This document shows positions 35,193 through 45,954 of a stretch of DNA of 64,000 nucleotides, one piece after another; the first letter of the stretch is position 1; each line of letters starts with the position of its first letter. Below the pieces are notes generated by a model. That model made no database searches. It was not told where the DNA came from and worked only from the letters and a program-made list of their open reading frames with translations. The DNA comes from Epinephelus fuscoguttatus (lineage: Eukaryota; Chordata; Actinopteri; Perciformes; Serranidae). The stretch lies in the NCBI RefSeq assembly GCF_011397635.1, contig NC_064770.1, positions 21,235,707 through 21,299,706 of the forward strand. The letters run 5' to 3'. Made by a program: the position numbers and the translations under genes.

Positions 35193-37827
35193 GTAAGCAT
35201 TTATGATTTAATTACAACCAATAAGACAGATCCATTAGCACAGTTTCCTCTGGGGTGAAAGTTCACAATTAGGTCTCTGGAGTTTTACAATGTTCATTTA
35301 TTTGTCATTTTACAACACAAGGGTGCACAATAGTATGTAAGTCATAGCCCACACACACTACACACACACACAGAACATATCGCTCCTACTATACTGTAGC
35401 TTATATTCCATACCATACAATGTTAATACATCATGTCTTACCACATCATATACTATATTTCTGTTTTGCTATATTAATACAGACAGCACTAAATATCATT
35501 ACTTAATTACTCTGTATTATTTGGGTGTATGTTGTTACTATACCCACTGCTATTAATCATATCATGTCACTTTACCTTGTAAGTTGTCTCTTTGACTTAA
35601 CCTCATAACTTTGTCTTCATTTGCTCTTGCACAGTTTGTGTTTTCACCTCTGCTTTTATACTAGCAGTGTAGACCTCTTATTTATTCTTATTTTTATTGT
35701 TCACTTCTCTATTTATTTCTGCTTATTTCTTTGTTTGTGCTGCTACAACACCTGACCTACCTCTGGGGATCGATTATGGCTTATCTTATCTTAACATATA
35801 TTTAAATATTGAAGTTAGAATAGACTGAAGTGTAAGAAGATAAACATTATATACAGTTTCTTATATATATACATGTACACTTAGAGAGACTTTAAAAGCT
35901 GTCATGGCACTGACCTGTTTTTTCTGTTCAATCTGTAAAGAGCGGCAGTTCTATGAAGAGGGCAAACCTTTTACTTGCTTGGATGGCTCCCGCACTATTT
36001 CCTTTGACAGAGTGAATGATGACTACTGTGACTGCCAGGACGGCTCTGATGAGCCAGGTGCGTATATCCTGCATGCTGAAAATTCCTGTACTACTGTCTA
36101 GTGCTATTTTTTTCCCCACAGTTCACTGAATCAAATAAAATAGTTGCTAATAAATGTATAGGAGGCCTAGTTAGTTGGTATGATTCTCACAATGCCAGGT
36201 CTTGACGATATCAAGCAGCGGTTTTTATATCTGAGATCACAATTATTTGCAGGCACTGCCGCTTGTCCCAACGGCAGCTTCCACTGCACCAATGCAGGTT
36301 ACCGACCAGGCTTCATCCCATCCTCTCGTATCAACGATGGAATCTGTGGTGAGAGTTTTAAACGGTGCTGACTATCTCTTTTCAGGTGTGTTGTACAGTT
36401 AGGATGTTGTTTAATGTCTATGTCTTTTGTACAGACTGCTGTGACACAACAGATGAGTACAATAGTGGCGCTGCCTGTCAGAACACCTGCAGGTGGGAAT
36501 GTTTTTGGGTTATAACTCTAATAACTTGTGCATGCCTCACAGTCCAAACCTGATTTCCCCCGTGAAAGATAAAAGAAGATGTTAAATGTTTCGTTTTGTT
36601 GAGTATGTCATGTGTTATTTGCAGGGAGATGGGGCGTAAAGAGAGGGAGAGCCTGCAGAAGATGGCAGAGATCGCGAAGGAGGGCTTTCTGCTGAAACAG
36701 CAACTTATCCAAGAGGCCAAGAGAGGCCTTGAGGATAAGAAGGTGCGAATAATGAGAAAACCTTTGGTATTTGCAGGAATAATAATCAAGATCCAGAGCA
36801 ATGAAACATGGATTATTGCAGTATCAAATTTGTTTTTATACAGAAATACTGACACTTCAATAGAGACGTTTAAAGATGTCAACACAGTCATTGTATATCT
36901 AGTTATGCCACCAATGTTTTGCTAACTATACACAGAAAAATAAAAGCAGTAGTTTGAGTAACCTAATGTTAAGCACACCCCACTCACTCACTCAGAATAG
37001 GCCTGGTTCACATCCAGAAAATAGATGCTGGCCATCTGAAGTCTCTTGTAAAACACAAACAAACAATTCAGCTAATTTTAGAGTAACAAAAGATGTCAAG
37101 TCTTCCAAGTTGTTGGTGAGTTTATTTGTTGTTTATCCTCCATGTTGCCTTTTCGAATGATATCACAGTTGTTTTTTAGGTGACGTGTTCTTGTGGTTGC
37201 AGAGATGTAAGGACAGTGTTTCATAAATTTAGTGGCGTTCCATATATATGGCGGTATTGTGTAGATTGCTTAATTTAAAAAAAATTGTCTCAACAGGCCA
37301 AACATGCAGAAGTTCAGGCCAGTAAGAAAGAACTGGAAGATAAGGTGGAGGCTCTGAGAACTGTAAAGGAGACCGCAGAGCAGCCAGAGAAAGAAGCCAA
37401 AGAGCGCCATCTGAAGGCCTGGGAAGGTAAATTAGGATGTGAAAGCATATCACCATCTACCGTTTGTACAGAGCATCACGTTACAGCTAGTATAGACAGT
37501 TTTATTGATATTTTTTTAGCTTGACCAGTGGTTCTCAAACTGTATGGTGGGGCCCCCTGGGGGGGCATAGAGCCACTGCAGGTGAGGCATGGATGACCAG
37601 GGATAAAACATGGAGTGACAGTTGAGTGAATATGATTTATGTAGGAAAAATAAACAAACAAGAGTTTGCTGCTGGTACCATGGTGACTAATATTTAACCA
37701 AAATTCAACATGATTCCTCTATATTAGAAGCCTGAGTTTCCTTGATACCACTTACCAGCACACTATTAGCACTCAGAAAACTTCCCTGATACAAGACATT
37801 TAAACCTAAAGTGTAAATTCTGTCAAA

Positions 37828-37889
<62 letters not shown>

Positions 37890-40800
37890 TCAGAATCTCT
37901 AATGACTCAAAAATGTAATTTCTGATTCAGAACAAAAGGCTGTTCTCCAAATGGAGAAGGACAAGGCTAGAATGGCTGAGGTGTTTCTTGAACTGGATGA
38001 CGATGCAGATGGCTTGTGAGTATCAGCACCCTCCAGATTTATTAGCACCCATAATGAGGGAAGGCCGTGTTGTAAAGCTTATCAGAGACAGCTTTAAGAG
38101 CAAAGTCAAGTGAAGTAGTGCAGAGAAGAAATACGGCATTTGTAAATCTGGAGCCATATTTATTTTAAGTTGTCTTGTTGCTCTGTATGTTATTTATTGT
38201 TTATTCAAAGTGCTGCCACACAGCAGACTTAAAGGTTCAGTGTGCAGGTTTAGACCTGCTCCTTATGTAGGTACAAACAGCTCATTCTAAGGTAACTAAA
38301 ACACAGTGCATCCTAATTTAGGTGATATGAAAACACAGGTATGACTATTATATACTGTTTCTGCCAGTAGATGTCCCTAAATCCTACAAACTGGACCATT
38401 AAAATGCTATAGCGACCACCTTTTTTTCTGAACAAAAGTGTCTGAGAATGGATTATTAACAGACTGTATGTTCATGCCTTTCATGTGTACATTTTGGCTG
38501 ATCATTAATATGATTGTAATTCAGTGTTGTTGTAGTTGGCCTTGTTGTTACTACGACTCAGTGAATGATTTACTGGTGTGTTTGTTTCAGTGTCTCAGTG
38601 GCTGAGCTTCAGTCCCACTCGGAGCTCGACCCAGATTCAGATGCTTCATTCACAGAAGCAGAGGCTCTGGTAAATTATATTTTTAAGTGTTCCTGATGTT
38701 AAAGTGATGTTATCAATAAATATAAGTATTTCAAAAATGGTTGCACATCTAACGGAGCTGAACATATCAAAATGTGAATATTGTCTCTGGTTTGTGTAGG
38801 GACTGTTGGGAGGAGTAGACAAAGTGGACACCGTAGCATTTGAGTCTATTTGGAATAACATCAAAGACAAGTACATATCAGAGGTAAGAACAGGATTATT
38901 CCTCCAGTAAGCTCGGTGTGTGAAAGCCTTTACTCATCTAAAATTGCAGCTTTCTTGGCATCAGGCCAGCGCAGACACTCCAGCACCAGCAGAGACTCCA
39001 CAGGAGGAGATTAGGGAGCCAGTCTCCGACAATGACTCTGAGCCGTACCCTGAAGATGACATCCCAGATGAAGAAGAGGATGACGACGAAGAGGACGAAG
39101 ATGATGACCAAGATGAAGACTATAAGGTAAGCCCACTGAGTTTCTCCTTAAAACTTCTCTTGGATGGCACTCAAGTTTATGTTAGTGAGTCATTTTTTTT
39201 TTCTCTGTGTTTGATATGCAGAGCCCTCCTACGATGCAGACTCAAGAAAAGAAGGATGACGATGATGAGGGGACTATGCCACCCTACGATGAAGAAACGC
39301 AGGGCCTCATTGATGGTAAGCGTGTGTATAAAAGTGAGTGACTCAGCCAGTCCTCGGCTATGATTAAATGAGTCATGCTGTGAAATACTAAGAGGAAAAA
39401 AGCACAGATGTGACTGCTTACCTATTAGTTTGAATTTTAATGTGCTAACTTGAAACTCATCAGTCTTTCTGGTAGTGCAAATAAATAGTTAATTAGACGG
39501 ACAATGTGATTCATTTAACAGATGTGTTGCTTTTAAATGACAGAAATCTCTCATCAAAAACATCAACAGGAGGGCATGAGTGGCTCACACTTTTTGTATA
39601 TGTGTGTGTGTATGTGTGTACATGTGCTTACATGTATGAATGGGTTTGAACCAAGCTTAGTTAAAGGGTGTATTCAAATTTTGGCATCTGATTCCCAGCT
39701 GCTCAGAAAGCCAGGGATGCATTCGATGAGGCTGAGAGAGCTCTCCGGGAAGTTGATGATCAGATTAAGTAAGTACTAAGAATATGAAGGCGTCTTTGCC
39801 AATAATGCAATCAGTGTTTGTTACCACAGCTGCAACTTCCAACAGCTGCAGTGGATTATTTTGTTGCACAGTCAGTGTGTTGTTAGTAACAAGAAAGATT
39901 ACATTTTGGATTTGTTTTATTTTTTGTCTGCAGAAACCTTGAAAAGGAGATCTCCTTTGACTTTGGACCCAATGCTGAGTTTGCCTACCTCTACAGCCAG
40001 TGTTATGAATTGACAACTAGCGAGTATGTGCACACTCTGACTTAAAAAAAAATATATGACTTGTGTTGTTTAATTATTCTGTGTGTCTGATGTGCAAGCA
40101 AAAGGCACACTGGTTGCTGTTCACTGTACTTATTTCTTCTTATTCTCCATCTTCCGTATGTTTTTTTTTTTTTTTTTTTGCCATGCCTACTAAACCTACT
40201 ACTACCACTATTCCTGCTACTACTACCTCAATGCAGAAATGATGGGAGTATTTAACGATTGACAGCTCCTACATTTGAAAATGTATGGAAGCATTATATA
40301 TCAGCATCTTCAGTGAAGCCTTGTGCTACTCATAGTAAAAGCTATTTCTTCATTCTGACTCAGTGTTTGAGTTGAGAGAGTATTTTGGATGAAGATCACC
40401 CATGGTGCTTCACGTACGCCTGGATAAATAGTACATTCAGCGTCTGGCTACTTAGACCGCTTAACTCCCAGTGTAATATCCATGCTGGGTCCTCTCATGA
40501 AACCGTTTTTAATGTCAGCTGTTTCGTCCTCTCCTTGCAAGACTTGTCAAACAGCAGCTCCACGGTAGCTCAGCACAGCTGTAAAGGCAGATTTATGGTT
40601 GGCCGCTTGACGCTTTTGATGAGTGTTGCCCGAGAGAAATTAAACAGTCGCACACAATTTTCAATTTACGCTTAAGCTAAAGGTTTTGAGTTGTCTCCAT
40701 AGCAACAAGACCCCCCCCCCCTTCCCTCCCTGCGTTTTTACGATCCGAGTCTATTTCCGTCGCGTTTAGTGAAGCGTAATGTGCACAGACAGCTGTTTAA

Positions 40801-42007
40801 ATCACACAGATACCCTGCTGTGTATGTGTTTTTCATTTATTAACCATATCTACATTGACTGATCAGCTCCCAGTCTGTCTGCGAGCTGCAAATTCCCTCA
40901 CTCTCTATGGCGGGCTGGGAAGTAAAATCAATAAATACAACCACTGTTGATCTCTTGCCATGGTTCCACCATGAAAATTATTTTGGTTGAGTAATTGTCT
41001 GCAGTCAGTCAGCCTGGTGAAGGCAGCTTGACTGGCCGCTGTGGATAGAAAACTACTAACTCAATGGTGATCATAGTAACACCACCAATAACATTGCATA
41101 ACAAAATTCCACGTTGTCTGCAACATAGCAAAATTCAAAGAAGAATATTGTGCAACACTTTTTTCTGTCAAAAAGCAACATTCATCAAAAGTGTCAAAAG
41201 CGCCCTACCATAATTCAGGCTTTAGTCAACCCAGGTCTTATTAATGGTATTAACATGTACTTCCTGTATATACCTGTTTTGACAGTGGCCTTTGCTCAAC
41301 CATTGTATTTTCTCTGTCTCACTGACATGCATACATGTGGCCTTAGTACTTGTAATATTAATATTGGGATGCAAACAAGTATCAGGCACACAGTCAAAAT
41401 ATTCTCAAGAAATGTTCTAGTTTGTTGTAAGTTCCTACTTCTGAAAGACTAAGTTCATCTTTTGCTTTCAGGTACATCTACAGGCTCTGTCCGTTCAACA
41501 GAGTTTCCCAGAAACCCAAGTATGGTGGATCAGAAACTAACCTTGGGTGAGAGAATATATATGTTGTTTCTTACTATTTTGTGTTATATGCTGTTATTAT
41601 TTTACACACTTGACTTGTCCCATGCTTTTCATCACTTGCGCTCCACAGAACATGGGGACAATGGGCAGGTCCTGAGGATAACATCTACTCTGTGATGAAG
41701 TATGAACATGGAACAGGGTGCTGGCAAGGCCCTAACAGATCTACCACGGTGAGTCTCAGGCAGTTAGCCCCGACTTGATCTGTTTGTACTCCTGGTTTTT
41801 CAATCCTTTAATGTTTCTCATTGGGCAAAGCACAGAAAAAACATATCCTTTGTCTTTCAGATTAAGTTAACATGTGGAAAGGAGACAGTTGTGACATCTA
41901 CCTCAGAGCCCAGTCGCTGCGAGTACCTAATGGAGTTTACCAGCCCTGCTGTCTGCCAGGAGCCTCCAAGCCTGGATGAAGCGCTTCATGGGCACGAAGA
42001 GCTCTAG
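35105..42007 (+). CDS. prkcsh: prkcsh: glucosidase II beta subunit (16 coding exons, 535 aa)
   Basis: Non-catalytic subunit of ER glucosidase II. It binds mannose on N-glycans and keeps the catalytic alpha subunit in the ER. Coding exons: 35105-35192, 35941-36057, 36253-36348, 36435-36492, 36625-36742, 37297-37426, 37931-38015, 38591-38669, 38800-38883, 38950-39126, 39222-39315, 39699-39768, 39934-40023, 41472-41546, 41649-41748, 41861-42007; total 1608 nt, phases consistent. In order: signal peptide (about 1-17), two LDLa-type cysteine modules ([31 protein letters not shown]), a charged coiled coil, an EF-hand loop DDDADGFVSVAE (225-236) and a weaker one ([12 protein letters not shown]), an acidic run, and an MRH lectin domain (about 420-518) with [32 protein letters not shown] and [11 protein letters not shown]. 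The C-terminal HEEL is an ER-retrieval signal. Human PRKCSH has the same architecture and ends HDEL. Confidence 0.96.
35640..35790 (+). mobile_element. LINE-like 3' tail in prkcsh intron 1
   Basis: tacctctggggatcgattat then cttatcttatctt resembles the terminal part of fish non-LTR elements and their SINE partners. No coding part is left. Confidence 0.5.
35941..36057 (+). CDS. prkcsh: prkcsh coding exon 2 (LDLa-like module 1)
   Basis: Encodes [19 protein letters not shown] and [15 protein letters not shown]; acceptor tgtaaag, donor G|gtgcgt. Confidence 0.96.
36253..36348 (+). CDS. prkcsh: prkcsh coding exon 3 (LDLa-like module 2)
   Basis: Encodes [20 protein letters not shown] and SSRINDGIC; acceptor tttgcag, donor G|gtgaga. 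Confidence 0.96.
36435..36492 (+). CDS. prkcsh: prkcsh coding exon 4 (LDLa-like module 2)
   Basis: 58 nt. Encodes [19 protein letters not shown]; acceptor tgtacag, donor AG|gtggga. Confidence 0.95.
36625..36742 (+). CDS. prkcsh: prkcsh coding exon 5 (coiled coil)
   Basis: Encodes [20 protein letters not shown] through RGLEDKK; acceptor tttgcag, donor AAG|gtgcga. Human has [16 protein letters not shown] here. Confidence 0.95.
37297..37426 (+). CDS. prkcsh: prkcsh coding exon 6 (coiled coil)
   Basis: Encodes [20 protein letters not shown] and [12 protein letters not shown]; acceptor tcaacag, donor G|gtaaat. Confidence 0.95.
37524..37620 (+). mobile_element. solo end of a hAT (Charlie-like) element
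   Basis: cagtggttctcaaactgtat with ggggccccctgggggggc matches the well-known end of Charlie-type hAT transposons. No opposite end found nearby. Confidence 0.55.
37829..37888. repeat. (GT)n microsatellite (60 bases)
   Basis: Ends 42 bases before prkcsh coding exon 7. Confidence 0.95.
37931..38015 (+). CDS. prkcsh: prkcsh coding exon 7 (EF-hand)
   Basis: Encodes [20 protein letters not shown] then LDDDADG; acceptor gattcag, donor TT|gtgagt. Confidence 0.94.
38229..38402. mobile_element. short MITE with TTAA-flanked ends
   Basis: Left ttaaaggttcagtgtgcagg and right caaactggaccattaa are imperfect inverted repeats, each bordered by TTAA. The length (about 174 bases) is typical of a deletion-derivative DNA element. 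Confidence 0.6.
38591..38669 (+). CDS. prkcsh: prkcsh coding exon 8 (EF-hands)
   Basis: Encodes [20 protein letters not shown] and TEAEAL; acceptor tttcag, donor CTG|gtaaat. The second loop has Ala where the canonical Gly is expected. Confidence 0.94.
38800..38883 (+). CDS. prkcsh: prkcsh coding exon 9
   Basis: Encodes [28 protein letters not shown] in frame; acceptor gtgtag, donor GAG|gtaaga. Human has FYDRVWAAIRDKYRSE at this point. Confidence 0.92.
38950..39126 (+). CDS. prkcsh: prkcsh coding exon 10 (acidic region)
   Basis: Encodes [17 protein letters not shown] and a long Asp/Glu run ending DEDYK|gtaagc. A second in-frame acceptor (gcatcag|gcc, exon start 38965) would remove five residues (LSWHQ); sequence alone does not decide between them. 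Confidence 0.9.
39222..39315 (+). CDS. prkcsh: prkcsh coding exon 11
   Basis: Encodes [20 protein letters not shown] then [11 protein letters not shown]; acceptor atgcag, donor G|gtaagc. MPPYDE is shared with human. Confidence 0.94.
39699..39768 (+). CDS. prkcsh: prkcsh coding exon 12
   Basis: Encodes [20 protein letters not shown] and DQI; acceptor tcccag, donor AA|gtaagt. Confidence 0.94.
39934..40023 (+). CDS. prkcsh: prkcsh coding exon 13 (MRH start)
   Basis: Encodes [20 protein letters not shown] then SQCYELTTS; acceptor tctgcag, donor GA|gtatgt. Confidence 0.96.
41472..41546 (+). CDS. prkcsh: prkcsh coding exon 14 (MRH)
   Basis: Encodes [20 protein letters not shown] and ETNL; acceptor tttcag, donor GG|gtgaga. 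Confidence 0.96.
41649..41748 (+). CDS. prkcsh: prkcsh coding exon 15 (MRH)
   Basis: Encodes [20 protein letters not shown] then [13 protein letters not shown]; acceptor tccacag, donor ACG|gtgagt. Confidence 0.96.
41861..42007 (+). CDS. prkcsh: prkcsh coding exon 16 (MRH end, HEEL)
   Basis: Encodes [20 protein letters not shown] and [17 protein letters not shown], ending GHEEL with TAG at 42005-42007. Acceptor ctttcag. Confidence 0.96.
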   Translation: MKLTCGKETVVTSTSEPSRCEYLMEFTSPAVCQEPPSLDEALHGHEEL

Positions 42008-44570
42008 ATCCACTTGATTTGTGAGTAGTTCTAACTTGTCTGTGTTAGTTGGAAAACCTTTAAAATGAATTGAGACAATCTCACGCTGTTAAGTGTGAGG
42101 GCACATACAGTATGGTCTGCTGCAGGACCACATCTTTTCCCCTGTAGGGTCTTAAATTGGTCCTACAATTGGGCCAAGACTGTGTAGAACAGTCTGGTTT
42201 TTTGAACAGAAAATCTACTGCACCTACAGTGAACAACTGATCACCATTTCTAAATGGTGCAGACACCTTCAAATGCATGTGGAGGGTTAGCGTTGCAGCA
42301 TTTTCAGGCAAAGGAAATCCCCTGTTCAGTCACAGCTTCCCTTTAGAAGAACAGCAAGACAGGAACAAGAGCAAGGTAATGGCAACTTTATTTGAGATCA
42401 TGGTAGTTGTAAAGTTGATAGAGGACTAAGAGTAAATGAATGATAAGAATTTATTCATGTAGTATATGGATGAAAGCTGTTCCTTTGGATAAACTGGAGG
42501 AATGACATTGTAATGTATTCTCTTACTGGTACAGTATTGCATCCACCCTTAACTGCAGACATCTTAACTTTAGACATCTTTAGAGGTTTGTGACAGTTCA
42601 GCCATTTGCAGCTCATGACATTTTCACTAAATATGTCTGTAAAATTAATTTAAATGGAAAGCATTTCATACTACATATTGTCTTGGCATGCTTTATGTTG
42701 CGCATCTCTGTAATATCACTGTTACCGTTGCTATAGACTGCTATAGCTGCAGCTATCATTTTTCCAATCCACTTTAGATGTAACCTCGCCCACTTTTGCA
42801 TGAAGAACGGCCTGATAATTGTCTGCCAGCCTACTGCTAGCCAGCGTTAGTGACAGAGCTAGCTAACTAGCCAACCCTTGAATGTACCCCACGGTCCCTC
42901 CACCTCACTCCCTGCCGCTCCAAGACTACAAAGCCAGAAAGTGTGCTTGTCCGGCATTGAGTTTCTTTTCCCTAGGATGGTGAAGGCTTGACCTGCCCTT
43001 CTTTGCCTCTGACTGGCTTACCCTGATATTTTTTACCATTATCAGTGTTACTCGTCATGCCTAAACCTAACCAAACCAACCAATGAAGGCAACGAGTATT
43101 ATCAGAAGGAGAGTAGGTTGGGTCCTGCCCTCACCATTCTAGGAACCTAGAAGATATCTAGTGAACCAGCAGAGAGTCAGGGTGTCATCTTGCCCCTGAG
43201 GGTCCATTTAAGTGGAATATGCAGCTATCGTAGCTTGGAAAATAGCAATATGGGTAGTTAAAGGGAAACTGCTGATTTTCAACCACCTCTGTATCATTGC
43301 AGTGTGGACAGTGTGTATGGTGGAGTTCCATTACTTTTGTTGCAGATGAGCAGGGAACCTTGAGTTCTGGTGGCATTTTAGGAAAAAGCCGAAAACTGTT
43401 CATCTGCACACATACTGCGATGACAGAGCTGGTTGAAAGTCAGCAAAATTTCGCTTCACAGCTGAACCAAGTAGAAATCAGCCAGCCACTGTTTGTAAAA
43501 ACAGGCGAACACACAGGAGACATACACATGTGATCAAGACAGTTACATAAAGGAGGTAGAGAGGCATCGAAATCCAACGTCCTGCTTTTAAGGAGAGGGA
43601 TGAGAGAGGTTAGAGTTCCTCAGTGTTTTTGGCAAGGGTGGTGTTCACAGCCACTGATAGACTCAAGCTGTGCTTTTTCACAAGGCGTCCAGCTATAAGA
43701 CACCTCTCTGAGCCAGCAGCCGACTTCCTGTTTGCCACAGCAGTAGGCTGGCAGCCAATCATCGGGCCTTGATGTCTGGCAGCTAGCTTTTGTGATGCAG
43801 AGGTGGGCGTGGTGTCATCTAAAGTGGGTTGGAAAAATGATAGAATCACTCAGGCCTGATGCTGCACAGAGTGAATAGATATCAGGTGTAGCTTTCCTTG
43901 AAATAACCAAGGATCATAATAGGCTACTGTAACTTATTTAACTTTTCAAATGGGTTTGGTGTTTTAAACTCAGAGTCTAGAGTATTATAGTAGTTGTGAT
44001 TGATGGTGTTATTGTAGACAGGGTCCCGAACTAAGCTGAGCTTTATGATAATGATGTAGTGGATGACTTTTGGTCTGTTTAAGCAATTGTGGAGGTGAGA
44101 GTGCCTGAAACAACAGAATTAGTTTTTTTTTTTAATGTGTCATGGACCTAAATAAGCATCTAACCCCAAATGTGCTGACTCAAAGATAACACAGGAAGTG
44201 GATACATCACTGGTGTAAATGCACAGTCATTGGAAAAAAACCCTCCAGGGACTAATTGCAACTGAATTGCCCTTCCCTGTAGGAAGTCATGACTTAAGCT
44301 AACAAGCCACTGAAGTGAATGTGTTTGCGCTCACTCTTGCAGGTTGTTCGTGAGGGACCACAGTCACTGCAGCAACATGAAGTTGCCATGCTGTGAGCAG
44401 CACCACCTTGGCGCCAATTAACATTTGAGAGTAAACGATGGAAATTCCAATGAATAGTTACCTTGTCTGCACATCCAGCTTCCACTGTACCTGTTGTGTT
44501 GTTTCTCTGATTTGTGTCAAATGTAGTCATTCCATTGATTTCAAATAAAGTACATTTTATCATGTTACAA
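42008..44570 (+). other. prkcsh: prkcsh 3' UTR with a probable intron (42021-44342)
   Basis: A good donor (GATTT|gtgagt) lies 13 nt after the stop and a matching acceptor (actcttgcag) ends at 44342. The intervening 2.3 kb looks like repeat-derived, non-coding sequence. Splicing would leave a short terminal exon, 44343 to about 44570. Because the junction is well under 50 nt from the stop, it should not trigger nonsense-mediated decay. This is inferred from splice signals only. Confidence 0.55.
44544..44549 (+). terminator. prkcsh: prkcsh poly(A) signal AATAAA
   Basis: AATAAA in tcaaataaagtac, followed within about 25-40 nt by a GT-rich stretch (cttgtgtctgttttct), the normal layout of a cleavage site. 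Confidence 0.7.
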
Positions 44571-45954
44571 ACTTGTGTCTGTTTTCTAACTCCAGATAAA
44601 ACTAATTTATCTTATAATTTAGCTGTCAATGAATACTGGTGGCTTCCGAATAAGGTGCTTGCTATTTTAGATTATTCACATCTAGGGTAAGAACAGTCAC
44701 ACTGTAGCTATTTGCCTATTCACACCCATCCCTACAATATGTTAGGGTTAGGACAAAGAGGTCATGGTCTGGGCTAGTAGTAGCTAATCTTGGATATTGT
44801 CTGAGATTATAGTGGTACATTTAGAAGAAAAAACTCACAATGTACTACCAGAAAATCAGGTGACGTAGCAACACAGTCTGTGAAGGGGGTCGGATGAATG
44901 AGTTAAGCGATTAGGGGACTTTCACAGATAAGACTGGGGTTTGAGTCCTTTGTGAGTCAACGTTGAATTGTATTCTTTAGACTTAGTTGATTTATTATTT
45001 TCAGTTTCAAGGATAAAGTTGCTAAATGCACATTGTGTACCTAAACTTTAGCTGAATACCTGAACAGACCTGTTCATGTTCGCGTAAGTGTCAAATAGCC
45101 ACATTGGCAGGTGAAGATAGCATTGTTGGCCATGGGCACCTGGGTGCCAATAGCATGTGCCTTTAATTAATTTCAGTAGTATTAATTAAACATACTTCTG
45201 AAACATAGCTTTAAATACCACAGTCGGAGGAGCTGTCTAGAAACCTAAGAATATATTTAAAGCAACGATTATAGTCCATCCTTTCTTTCATACTCTCAAA
45301 CCATTTAACATAGTTCAATGTAGGCATTTATTTAATGGATTTAAAATATTTGCCTACTTATAAAAAGACATATAACAAAACAACTTGGTATTGAAAGAAA
45401 TGTTTGGTCATAATTTGAATTTTTCCAATACTGATACCAGTATCAGAAATGCCTCTGATACTTCTTAAAATGCTGGATCACGTATCGGAAAATATGCAGG
45501 CCAATGCACAGATAAAATATGACAGAGGCCTGATTCATTTATAAAGTATTTCACACCTGTGTAACAGCAGTTTTCCTGGAAATCATTTCTTTGCCGTTTT
45601 TAAACAGTAGCCTACATAGCAAGTTGCATCATGCAGCAATCGAGAACTACTGTTTCAGAGCAGCAAAGAACTGATTTCTGTTAAAAACTATAACATTAGC
45701 TGTTAGCAAGATGTTAGCAATTTGGCAATATCATGTCCCACTAGGTTAGTGAGCCACATTCACATGATTTCACATCCTTATAGGGTCAATAGAATACTGT
45801 AGTTCTTTTGTTTCTATGCAATGAAACTGACTTAGTACCCTATATCAGTTGATCTGCAAGTTCAGGTATTGGAAATGTTAGCAGGAAGGAAAAACTGGAA
45901 CATCTCGTTGTAACTCTCCACAGTATCGTTTTGACAGTCAATAAAAATTGGGTC
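44571..45954. other. prkcsh-elavl3 intergenic spacer
   Basis: No gene seen. About 45400-45500 (gataccagtatcagaaatgc) resembles a teleost hAT-derived repeat; otherwise unremarkable AT-rich sequence. Confidence 0.45.
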
